Source: Symbiodinium sp. CCMP2592 (Eukaryota; Sar; Dinophyceae; Suessiales; Symbiodiniaceae). From it: 64,000 nt of DNA. Of this stretch, positions 1-11,244 are shown one piece after another. The DNA lies in assembly GCA_905221615.1 (NCBI GenBank), contig CAJNDT010002779.1, positions 471,001-535,000 of the forward strand, written 5' to 3'. A program made the position numbers and the translations under genes. The stretch's first letter is position 1. Each line of letters begins with the position of its first letter. Below the pieces are notes generated by a model. It saw only the letters and a program-made list of their open reading frames with translations. It was not told the origin of the DNA and made no database searches.

Positions 1-104
1 TAAAAAAGTCCCTATATAGGTACTTAGGCCTTAAAAAAGTCCCTATAAAGGTACTTTAAGGCCTGAGTGTCTACTATATGGGCACATGGAGCCTTAGGGA
101 ATGT
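1..104. repeat. hairpin-type interspersed repeat (CCCTATATAGGTACTT family)
   Basis: Two copies of AAAAAGTCCCTAT..AGGTACTT are followed by ACTATATGGGCACATGG. Related copies are near 26550-26615, 43000-43050, 48162-48225 and 61940-62015. Confidence 0.6.
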
Positions 105-144
105 GCCGACCCTTCTCCGCATTTAGGGTCTACACTTTCGGACT

Positions 145-230
145 CCCCAAAGTAGCCCTGTTTTGGGGGTTCATACTTAGAATCCTATAAGGTAATCCCA
201 AAAAGGCACTACTTTGGGGCCTATGGGGTA
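145..230. repeat. MITE-like element, family C (diverged)
   Basis: Inverted ends CCCCAAAGTAG and CTACTTTGGGG flank an A+T-rich loop. It is a diverged member of the family best seen at 13335-13426. Confidence 0.7.
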
Positions 231-623
231 CTTCGGAACGGATTTTGGATACCGCCGCCACGAAGTTAGTTCCGCCCGATGTTGAAAGTGTCGCATCGCA
301 CCACCCCGATCAAGTTTGTCGGAATTCGCTGCAGTGATTTCTGCGGTGCTGTTGCGAAGGGCATATCTTAAAAGTAGGCACACCGTGACATACACCGAGA
401 CGATCACAAGCATGCATGTGCGATGTACGTGGCACTTCCGTTCCCGCACATTTCAGGCCAACCATGAGCAAGTACACCTAGCCCAACCCCAAACCAAACA
501 TTTTTAAGCCCAAAACATGCACACATCCCAAACCCCAAACCCCTAAAGCCCAAGCAAGCCCCAGCATCAAAACCCCAAAATCCCCATCTCCATTGACCCC
601 AAAGCCCAACATAGTCATTAATA
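231..623. other. unassigned stretch
   Basis: Both strands have short open frames (minus 245-350 is the most exon-like, ending at CGGCG|GTATCC). Nothing could be named. Degenerate CCCAAACC/CCCTAAA sequence fills the second half. Confidence 0.4.
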
Positions 624-727
624 TAGGGGCCTGAATAATTACCTATACTATTTTAGGGGAGGTTCCTTATCATAAGTTATAGTACAGTATCCCCGCAAAC
701 CCTGTTCTAATTATCAAGGCCCCCTTA
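624..727. repeat. MITE-like element, family E
   Basis: Starts TAGGGGCCTGAATAATTA and ends CTAATTATCAAGGCCCC, an inverted repeat recurring across the window. Confidence 0.75.
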
Positions 728-906
728 TACCATAGAACCCTACTATAGATCCCTTATAGACCCCTTTGAAGGGATCCCTTTAAAGGAATGCTTAACAGGA
801 GTCCTATTCTAGTCCTTAAAGCCCCTACATCAGACGCGGTCCTTCGCGGCCTCGATGTCGGCACCGAGGAGATCTTAGCTCTTCAACACCTACTTTAGGA
901 GCCTTA

Positions 907-999
907 CCCATAGGCCACAAAGTAGGTAGTTCCTTTCGGGGATTACCTACAGGGTTTTAAATATGAGCCCCAAGAAGGAACTACTTTGGGGCCTTTGGG
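907..999. repeat. MITE-like element, family C
   Basis: GTAGTTCCTTTCGGGG and CCCCAAGAAGGAACTAC form the arms of a hairpin of about 90 bp. Confidence 0.75.
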
Positions 1000-1395
1000 A
1001 ACTAATTGGAATACGGTTCCTTTGAACGGGTCTAGAATATGGGTTGCTCTAAGGGACCTATGAATTAGAAGAGGGTTCCTTTTAAGGGGTTCTTTTAAAG
1101 GGCTCTGTCAGGGATCTATAGTAGGGTTCTATATTAGGGGCCTTGATGATTAGAATAGGGTTTTGGGGGTTCCTTGTTTTACTTATCCTCTGGCAAATGA
1201 AAGGTCGGCTCAAGGAGTGCCCCAGGACAAAGTTCAGAACTTCGATGACGACGAATCTGAGCATTGCGAAAATGCAGAAATGCAGGCAACACGACTTGGC
1301 CTAAACCCCTAAACCCCCCTAAACCGGGTACCGTATTTTTTTTGTCAATTTTTCTGGTTTTTTTCTGTCTATTTTTCTGGTTTTCGGTTGAACGC

Positions 1396-1800
1396 AAACG
1401 AAAGAAAGAAGGAGAGAAACGGAAGCCAGAAAGAAAGAAAGGAGCTAAGAAACAAACAAAGAAAGCAAGAAAGGAAGACACCAGGAAGAGGAGAAAGAAA
1501 GAAAGGACGAAGGACAGAAAGACAGGAAGGAAGGAAAGAAGGACAAAACAGAAAGAAAGAAAGAACGAAGACGGGAACAAAGGAAGAAGGCAAGAAAGCA
1601 ACACACCAGAATGGGGAGAAAGAAAGAAAGGAAGGAAGGACAGAAGGACAGACAGAAGCAAGGAAATAAGAACGCAGCAAAGACAGAGAGACAGAACAGA
1701 AGAAATGAATATCGAAAGACAGAAAGCCAGCAAGGACGACCAGAAGGAGTGTTAGAAAGAACGGAGCAAAGAAAGAACCCAAGAACGAAAGCAGGATAAT
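1396..1800. repeat. GAAA/GGAA/GACA purine microsatellite
   Basis: About 400 bp of purine-rich simple repeat with strong strand asymmetry. Long open frames on both strands are artefacts of low complexity. Confidence 0.9.
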
Positions 1801-1829
1801 TAGACAGCAAGAAGCAAAGACCAGAGACC

Positions 1830-2690
1830 CCGCTGTTTTGAGCTGTGTGCAAGCTTGCTTGACAGCATAGACGTCGTTCTGGAAACCCACCCTGCATAAA
1901 ATGTAAGTCTTCTTGAAACAATGCCATTCACCATGCAAAGAGTCTCTTTGCAAATGGAAAGCCTGCCCCGGGCGTGCGAGAGTGCCGAGCTTGCTTGACA
2001 GCATATATGCGTTTTGTTGAAAACCCCACCATGCGAGCATCCTCATGAACTGCCCCCCTTAAACCGCCCCGCCGCATAGATTTTGTTGTAAACCAGACAT
2101 GCGAGCATCGTGATTGCAAATGGGGGGGGCTGCGCCCCCCCCAACCCCCCCGCTGTGTAAGCTGTGTGCCAGGTTGCATGACAGCATAGGAGTCGTGACA
2201 GCACATACGCATGTTTTTACCAACCACGCGAGCATCATCCTTGCAAATCGGGGGGCTGCGCCCCCCCAACCCCCCCACTGCTTTAAACCATGTGCAAGCT
2301 CGCGTGACCGCAGCTTTGCTTGACAGCAGATATTCTTGTTTAAAACCAACCATGCGAGCATCTTGATTGCCGCCCTTAAACCCCCCCGGCCGCATGCGAT
2401 TTGCGGTAAACCAGCCATACGAGGATCGTGATTGCAACTGGAAGGGGTTGCCCCCCCCCAACCCCCCCGGCTGCTATAAGCCGTGATTGCATGACAGCAT
2501 AGCAGTCGATGCCTAGGATATCCTAGGATGAATCTTTTACTTAGAAGCAGCACCCTTCACCTTGTGAAAAGTGTGATTGCAATTGGGAAGCATGTGCCGG
2601 GCGTGCAAGAGTGGCATGCTTGCTTGACAGCACATACGCGTTTTTTGACCAACCATGCGAGCATCATGCTTGCTAATGGGGGAGGCCGCG
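1830..2690. repeat. degenerate higher-order tandem array, unit about 110-130 bp
   Basis: Recurring order in each unit: a GCTTGCTTGACAGCATA-type stretch, a CATACGCGTTTTT-like stretch, CAACCATGCGAGCATC, TGATTGCAAATGGGG, and often a palindrome GGGGGGCTGCGCCCCCC followed by AACCCCCC. Several units are visible, and the last is truncated near 2690. Confidence 0.75.
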
Positions 2691-2699
2691 AGCCGGAAT

Positions 2700-2885
2700 T
2701 CCCCAATAGCTTGACGCAGGAAAACAAGCTCGAACACTGGAATCTCCCAGTAGCTGCCAGTAGCTTGACGCACAAGCAAACCCTGAACAAACTACACTCC
2801 CGCGACAGCTTGACGCACAAACAAACCCTGAAAACTAGAATCCCCCCAATAGCTTGACGCACAAACGAACCCATATCCCGCCAAA
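2700..2885. repeat. short tandem array (TAGCTTGACGCACAAAC units)
   Basis: At least four copies of AGCTTGACGCA followed by CAAACCCTGAA-like sequence, spaced about 40-60 bp apart. Confidence 0.75.
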
Positions 2886-2934
2886 CCTTTTAAACATAAC
2901 CTGGCCGCCAAACCTTAAAGAAAAAGACTCCACC

Positions 2935-3480
2935 CAGCAGCAACAACACAACATGAACACCAAGAGCAGTAGCAACACCAGTAACAAATAACACCAAAAG
3001 GCATGCAACCACAACGAGAACAACAGGAAGAACAGCAACAACAACGACACCACCAGCAGCAAAATGCAACAACAGCACCAACACCAGCACCAGCACCAAC
3101 ACCACCAACAACAAGCACAACAACAGCAACATCAACAACAACAACAACAACAGCAACAACAACAACAACAACTACTACTACTACTACTACTATTACTATT
3201 ACTATTACTATTACTATTACTATTACTATTACTATTACTATTACTATTACTATTACTATGACTATTACTATGACTATGACTATGACTATGACTATTACTA
3301 TTACTATTACTATTACTATTACTATTACTATCCATATTCCTATTCCTATTCCTATTCCTATTACTATTACTGCTGCTACTACGACTACTACAACTACTGC
3401 AACTACCACTACCACGACTACTACAGCTACAACTACAACGACAACAACATCAACAACATCATCAACACCAGCAGTAACAA
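2935..3480. repeat. compound microsatellite CAA/CAG, CTA, TTACTA
   Basis: A long trinucleotide/hexanucleotide block changes motif stepwise. The frames on both strands are simple homopolymer-like translations and are not credible proteins. Confidence 0.95.
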
Positions 3481-4100
3481 CAACACCACGAAATCCGTAC
3501 AAAATGCGACAATGCACGGAAAAGCCGATTTTCCCGAGGAACAACCAAGGTAACGTATGTTTTCCTGCTGAAAACCTAAGGAAACGACACGGAAGCCGTA
3601 GGAAAACAGTGTTTTCCCTACGAAAAACCAAGCAGGCGTCTCTCCACCCAGACCGCAACCGCAGAGTCTTAGAGTTTCAATCCAGAAGCTTCGCGGATGC
3701 TATAAGCGCGCGGGGCAAAAAAGAAGTGTGAGAGACACTGCAGCATTGTGGCAGGAGCTTCTGACAGTCCAGCAGCTGCCGCGAGACGAGCGAAGAAGTT
3801 TGGGAAGCTTTGAAACCGAAAAATCCACAAAAATCCAGAAAAAATACGCAAGGAAGAATTCCAGTCAGAGGTGGAGAACGGTCACGGCCACCAGGCTAGA
3901 TTCCGAAAACCAAGGAAAGCATAACTAAAACCAGGAAAATATACAAAAAAAACCAGAAAAATACACAAAAAAGAACTCCAGTCAGAGGTGGAGAACGGTC
4001 ACGGCCACCAGGCTAGATTCAGAAAACCAAGGAAAACAGAACTAAAACCAGGAAAATATACAAAAAAAAACCAGAAAAATAGACAAAATAAATACTCGCT
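3481..4100. other. unassigned stretch with a local direct duplication
   Basis: A segment from about 3855-3965 recurs almost exactly at 3970-4085 (CAGTCAGAGGTGGAGAACGG onward). A + frame at 3728-3800 (RDTAALWQELLTVQQLPRDE) is exon-like but unnamed. Confidence 0.6.
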
Positions 4101-4155
4101 CCCCCCTAAACCCCCCCTAAACCTCTAAACCCCTAAACCCTAAACCCTAAACCCG
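4101..4155 (+). repeat. telomere-like CCCTAAA tract
   Basis: Imperfect CCCTAAA units end in three clean heptamers. Confidence 0.85.
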
Positions 4156-4648
4156 ACATGCTCATATTTAGGGTGCCCAAAAAGGGACCATAATTTTGTA
4201 CCCACAGGGAGCTTCGGAGCTCTTTGGATCTTGGGCTTGCATGGCTGCGGCGATTTGAACATGAAGGGTGGGCGAAGATGCGTTAACTTCTAGGATGTTG
4301 GGACATATTTTTTATTTTCCTCATTTGGGTTTATAAGGGGCCCTATTATATATAAATATTGTTCAAGGTGTTTAAAGGCCAACCCAGACTTCGTTTGTCT
4401 TTTTACTGCCTGTGTTGGTGATGTGTACTCTAAACCCTAAATCCTAAATCCTGAACCCCGACCGGACTGCCCAAAAACCCTTCCTGTCATTCGTTACTTG
4501 TGCGAGCGCCAGAAATCCATAAACCCCAAACCCTTATCCCCTCAGTTCCCGAGATTCTTAAGCTGGAGCCCCGGATGCCATGAAGCCGGTTCTGATGGTT
4601 CTACAGTACAAAACTCGGTGTAATCCCAAAAGTATAGATTTTTTTGAG

Positions 4649-4705
4649 GAGCCGATGCACCCAGCAGACGTCCTCAGCCTCCTCCAGGAGGGTTTGGAGC
4701 GGTTT
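4649..4705 (+). CDS. beta-CA unit 1, tentative N-terminal helix exon
   Basis: The frame reads EPMHPADVLSLLQEGLERF, which resembles the opening helix of beta-CAs (pattern A-L-x-x-L-x-x-G-N-x-R-[FY]) and aligns with the [14 protein letters not shown] exon of unit 2. The acceptor is GAG|GAG. The proposed donor is GC at 4706 and is uncertain. The frame is also open upstream to an ATG at about 4578, which could be the real start. No targeting peptide was recognised. Confidence 0.45.
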
Positions 4706-7700
4706 GCTATTCCGTTCATGCTCGCTTCAGAAATTTCCAGTCTTGGGATTTAGGACTTACTCATGGGCCCCATAGTAGTTCCTTTCGGTAGAATTCTAAA
4801 TAAGAATCCCGAAAAGGAACGACTTTGCGGCCTTTAGGCCGAAGTTGAATATCAGGTTTGGCCTCGCGGGATTCGAGTTGAAGAAGCTTAAGTTGTGGAG
4901 TTGAACCGTTGAAGGGTCGACGTCTCGAGTCTCTTCATTTCAGCAATCGTTATGGTTATCTGATGTATACATATACATCTTATATACTATATTGTGCCCT
5001 ATCATCATAATCGGTTACATACACTGCTGTATTCTGATCTGCTTTATTATGTCATTGTCCACTGTATTTTGTTATGATGCGTCATGTCATGTTTTCTTAT
5101 GTTACCTCGTGTCATGTTGTAAACATTGTTAAAGTTCGTGTATTGTAGTGCACTGTGTTGTGCTGTGTTGTGTTGTACTGCGCTCATCTTTTGCTATACA
5201 TTATGCGTTTATATCGTTTAGCAATGTTGTGTCACGTTCTGCAATTGGGGATTACGTTATTTCATATCAAGGTAGGGATATGTGTATGTAGGTATGTATG
5301 CTTGCATACATATGTATGCATATAAGCGTACATACATACATACATACAGGCATGCACACATGTATGTACAATACACAAGGTATGTATGCTTGCATACATA
5401 TGTATGCATATTAGCGTACATACATACATACATACATACATACATACAGGCATGCACACATGCATGTACAATACACAGGTAGGTATACATGTATGTGTGT
5501 GTATATATATATGCATACATATATATATATATATATATATATGGGTACATATGTATATGTGCAGATGTGTAGGTCTGTACCTGTATACGCATCTGCATAT
5601 AATATGTGTTTGACTATGCGTATGTAGAAGTATATACATATGTATTTGATTGTATAGGTATATGTACATGTATATATGTGTGTATATAGTGTTGTATGTG
5701 TGTGTACACATGCGCTAGTTTCGTGAGGTTATGCACATTTTCTTTCATCAACAATAGCAAGATCCTGATTTCTCTCACGTCTTTGCCAGTTCCATAATCA
5801 GAAGCTATGTTTGAGCACCTCTTCGTGTCGGGTGGCGGCTTAGAGTTTTGCAGCTTCTCAGACTCGAATCATGCAACCCAAATGCTTGAATTGCAACCTT
5901 GAACTTCCAGACATAGTCCGGGTGCTTTCAAGAGTTTCGAGTTCAGAGGTTCCCCGGGTTTTGAGGTTCAATGTTCGCAGACCGAAGCATAAAGCATAGT
6001 ACCACTTTCGAAAAGACGGTTAACTCCGCCAAAGTACTTGTTCCGGGAATGGAAAGCGGCCAATCCTAACCCCCACCTTGGGCTCAAACCTTCAAGTCCG
6101 AAACCAAAAACCCAAAGCGAAAAACACAGCATACGCATTCCCCGGACCGACAGGAGGGAAATGACCGCTTTGTGAAGGGAACTTCTTTGGCAGTTCGCGC
6201 TTCGGCCACTGTAGGTTCTCCAGGTAGGGCCTTGGGACATTTTGTGTTTGCTCTTATTGGGCTTAAGAGGATCTTACCTACTAATATTTTCAAAGGCTTT
6301 GAAAGCACCTCCTTGTCTGAGTCGTAGTAGGGTATGCAGGGGTTAGGGTGTTATAAGGGGGCTAGTTTAGGAGTGTGACATTCTCAACAATGCTATCTTC
6401 TTGTAGCTTCTATACAAGTATACTAGGACATGCAACCCAAGCCTTGTCCGAGTTCGTAAAAGCCCGCTTGCAGTGATTAGGCTGTTCTTGCACCGTTGTT
6501 TGCTTTACACTGATTGTACGTCGTCAGGTAAAGGGAATTCATGTTTGCAAGTTACATGGTTTAAGTTTGGAGTGGATGCGCTGGTGATGTAGGCTTGTCG
6601 GGCTTAATCTTGAGGGCATTAGGTTTATATGTCTTACGTAATTTATGTGCTCACGATTTGAAATTTACATAGGGGGTTAGAGGCCGCCCACGTGCCGTGG
6701 GATTTAGATGTTAGGCTGCGTTTTCTGAGAAGCCCTGTCTATTTCCTTGCACCGAAGCATCGCACGTCGCGAGCCTCCGTCTTTTGCATAAGCCGGTTAC
6801 CTCTGGGTTTAGGGTTCAGGATTTAGGGTTTACGACTTAGGGTTTTAGGGGTTTAGGGTGAAGAGTTCCGAGCTTCGGGGCTTTATGCATTTTGTGAAGC
6901 AAGCCCCTGCAGCGGGTTTGACGAAATCTTTTTCGAGAGTGCGTCTGCGAAATGCGAACATCCAAGACTCGAAACCGAACCCCTAATATGTCATGGCTTG
7001 TCCTCATTTTAACGGCGTAGTATGCATATCTATGTATATGCACGACATTACTTTTGGACTCGCCACCACATTTCGGTACCTGAGGAAGAAACGATGTCGT
7101 CCGGCGGGAGATAGTGGATCTCAGCCAGTCGCCACATGCTGCCATCGTCGGCTTCTCGTCTCTGTCTCTACTTAGACATGGTTAGGGTTTAGGCTGCACT
7201 AAAAGATGATGAGACGATGTACGTGGCGGTAGACTGCCGGCTGCTAGAGCTCTTGGAAGAGAAGGGGGTGCAAAGGACAGTTCACATTCGGGTTTGCTTG
7301 AAGGTTTATGGGCTAGAACCTGGATCAAGCCTTTTCTGCTCCTGTCTCTAACGTCCTATTGCTACAAGCAGACGTTTCGAATGTCCTGTAGGACACCACA
7401 AACGATGCATTAGGATCTGTAGGGATTTTGGTTTTCGCGAATTTCAGGGTCTGTGCGTTTTTAGGGCTGCTTGGTTTAGCGCTAAGGACTTTGGTTTCGG
7501 CTGATCTTCGCCGCACCGGACTGTAGTTCTGAGTATAGTGATTACTTGGGGGGTCGGGGGACTTAGTAAGTAGTTAGTAAGTAGACTTATAAGTACTCTA
7601 AAAGGGACCGTAATTGGGGTTATGGTACTTATAAGTCCCTAAAACAGCCAGTTACTAAGTCCCCCGACCCTCCAAGTATGCACCCCGAAGCACCCGGCTC

Positions 7701-9435
7701 CTCCCCAACCCAACACCATGACCCATTCTTGACTCAGAGAACAATCCGCCCCCGCAACGATGAAAAGTTCCAAGAAACCACGGTGTATGTATCGGCTCTT
7801 TAATCCTTACCCTAAACTCCTGACCCCTAAACCCGAAACCCTAAAACGAACCAGGGGTCCAGGCTTCTCTGTTTGACCCGCCAAACCTGCAAAGGCCAAA
7901 TCCCCCTGTTTCGGCAGCCGATTTGGGGTTTGGGGATTAGGGGGTTGGGTTTCGGCAGCCTCAACTTCTGATCAGGGTCCCCGCCGCAATCCGGCCTCAA
8001 CGAACTTCGTACATATTCCAAAACCCTATATACTACCATACCATATGGGCGTTTCCGAACATGAAAGGTACCTTATTGTTGGGTCCCTAGAATTAGCATC
8101 CTGCTAAGTAGGGTACTGTATTGGGGTCCCATGTTTTGGGGTTCTCCCACATACTACCATAGACAACTATATGACCTAAGAGCCTTTGCAGCAGCCTATC
8201 TTACCCTCCAGAGAAGCAGACTGAATATCCTATACGAAGAAACAGCACTTTTCCTGAAGATGGAAACTCAGAGTCACCATGTCCTACGGTTGATGATACA
8301 AACCCAGCATTTCCCAGAATAAGGAATATACCGTTATTCCCATAGTTTAGGGTCCTTACGGTAATGCAGGATTCATATTTTCAACCGGTTGATGAGACAA
8401 ATCCTGTATTACCTTAAGGACCCTAGATGGGAGATATGGTCCAGTCCTTATGGGTAATGCAGGATGTATATCATCAACCGTAGAATCAACAATTGGGGAA
8501 GTCCCCAGCCGTATACACGCAAGGCCCTAAACCATATTCCTTCTTGTACTTGGTGAGGAAGCCCCATAAAACTTAAGCCATGCCCTAACCTTATGTTCTA
8601 AACTTCAAAACACTAATAATGGCCTCAAAATCCTAAACTCTAGAAGCCCTAAACCCTAAAGTCCTAACCCCTAAACCCTAAAGCCCTTAGATCCCTTGCA
8701 GAACGCTTAAAGCAACCTTTAGAGGACACCAAAGAAAGACGAAAACCTTGAGGCTCTAAAGCCCTAAACTCTCTGAGGTTGTTCCGACTGCCAGGCGCCT
8801 TTGGAATCGATTTTCGACTCCTTGCCAGGTCGCTGAGCTAAGTTGGTTAGGGGTTAGGTTTCACTTGCTTGTTTTGAGAAGGGGGTGAGTTTTTTTGGTG
8901 TTAGGGTTTACGGGGTTTCAGGGCTTGCGGGTTAGAGTTTAAGTTTTGCTGCCTTTGGTGTGCGCTCTCTCCCTTCGTTGAGGGACACGCCTTCTGCCAG
9001 AGGATTCCTTTTGGCGGTTTACGGTTTATAGGGTTTAGGGTTCAGGGTTTAGGGTTAGGGCCTGTTTCATTTGCCCAAGTCTGTTTGTCTTACATGGGTG
9101 AAGGGGTTTGCGGGATGTTAAGAGTCTAGGGGTAGAGTTTCGGGTTTCGAGGTGTTTTCTTGAGAGGTTGAGGGGAGGGGGGTGAGAGCCCCAACAGAAA
9201 CTTAACCCTAAACCCTAAAATCCCCAAAACACAAACCGTAAGCCCTCCCAACAGAAACTTGGGGATGAGTTCACCGCCGTCTTTTCTTGTTTGAAGGGCT
9301 TGGGGTCTACTACAGGGCCTTGAATAATTCCCGATTTTAATTGTAGTATAATGGGCCCAAAACCCTGTTGCAATTATCAAGGCCCCTACGCAGCTACAGG
9401 GGATGGTGACAGTGGCAAGCAGAGGCCTTGGCCGT

Positions 9436-9500
<65 letters not shown>

Positions 9501-11184
9501 CGTAGTAGTCGTAGTAGTAGTAGTAGTAGTAGTAGGAGTAGGTGTAGGAGTAGTAGGAGTAGTAGGAGTAGTAGGAGTAGTAGGAGTAGTAGGAGTAGTA
9601 GGAGTAGTAGGAGTAGTAGGAGTAGTAGGAGTAGTAGGAGTAGTAGGAGTAGTAGGAGTAGTAGGAGTAGTAGGAGTAAGAGTAAGAGTAAGAGTAAGAG
9701 TAAGAGTAAGAGTAAGAGTAAGAGTAAGAGTAACAGTAACAGTAACAGTAACAGTAGTAGTAGGAACAGGAACAGGAGGACGAGGAGTAGGCGAAGTTGC
9801 ATGGGTAGGAGTAAAAGTAGCAGCTTGGGAGTCGGAGCAGGAGGAGTAGTAGGAGTCCTAGCGTCAGTAGGAGCAGTAGTCGTCATGTTCGAAGTAGTGG
9901 CAGTGGTAGCAGTAGCAGCAGCAGCTGAAGAAGATAGCCGTAGCAATAGTAGTCGTCGTCGTAGTAGTGGTAGTAGTAGTCAGCTTCAAACCACACAGCG
10001 AAGGCGACATTTTCGCGTTCAAAAATGCCGGTAATACTTGCATTCATGATGCCTGGCTTGCACACAGCAGGTTCGGGATGGTTCGAGGGGGTGCAGCTAG
10101 TGCAGCCGCATATAATTACCTCGTCAGAAGGCAGACGAACATGCGGAACCCACGACACTTCATTTAGCAACTTCAGCTTGTCTTCCTACAGCTTGCGGAC
10201 TTATCCTGCACGGAGGTGTTCTAATCGGTAGACTGCTGCTGACCTGGATCAGGGCCGAAGTTCCGAGTTGCTCAGGGAAGCTGAGTACTTCGTCCCCGAA
10301 GTACCCATATGGGAGTTTCCGAAAATTAGGGGTACCTTATTTTGGGTCCTTATAATAAGGATCCTACTATTTAGGGTACTATATTAGGGTCCCCTATTTT
10401 CGGAAAGTCCATATTCGGACTTGGATTCATGGACCCTTGCAATGTAGATGCGGCCTTTCCTTCTGTTGCAAAGCTCTTGTTTGCAATATCTCTTGATGCC
10501 AATCCGAGTCTTAAGAACGACCTCCCCGCTCCAGTTCCACTGCTCCCGGAGGAGAAACCAAACTTTGCAGGACTGCACTTCCCACAAGGAGTTTCCCAGA
10601 TACGCAGGGACCTTTATATGGAGCCTTCAATAGTAAGGGATCCCTACTATAAGAGCCCTTGAATAAAACAGCCCCTAGACAGCTGAGATGTCATGCCGTC
10701 CCTTTGTGCTTTTCTTCTCTGATGTAAGATTGTGGCATTGCCCAAAGGCCCTAAGGTAGTTCCTTTTTGGAGTTCATATATAGAATCCTATAGGGTAATC
10801 CCAAAAAGGAACTACTTTGGGGCCTCTGGGTGATTGCAGTGGCAAGATTCGTGACATGATGATGTGGAAAATGCTTGTTATACTAAGCTGATACGTGGGC
10901 TTAGGCTGTTCAAGTTCTCACGAAATCAAAGCTGCTGTTTTGGTGCTCGTGACAGCCGAAGAGGGGCATAGCAGGACCGTCGATCAGCCAAAAGTAGTAG
11001 TAAGTAGACTTATAAGTACCTTAAAAGGGACCCTAATTGGGGCCATGGTACTTATAAGTCCCTAAAATAACCAGTTACTAAGTCCCCCGACCCTCCAAGT
11101 AGGCTAGCATCACTGGATTTCAGACGTGATCAACTTACCGTTGCTTAGTAGGGAATGGAGGAATGGGGTACAATTGTAGCTATA

Positions 11185-11244
<60 letters not shown>

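Noticed and set aside
1369..2046. 225-codon minus frame rich in Phe/Leu/Ser
   Set aside because: Arises from the GAAA purine tract and the tandem array; no membrane-protein pattern beyond low complexity.
3003..3731. 242-codon + frame and 247-codon minus frame
   Set aside because: Both are translations of CAA/CTA/TTACTA microsatellite on opposite strands with homopolymer-like products; not credible genes.
9351..10034. 227-codon Ser/Arg frame (SR-protein look-alike)
   Set aside because: The Ser/Arg run is just AGT/AGG microsatellite. Only the last 44 nt of useful sequence (10004-10047) belong to a beta-CA exon, and the extended frame is not that exon's upstream part.
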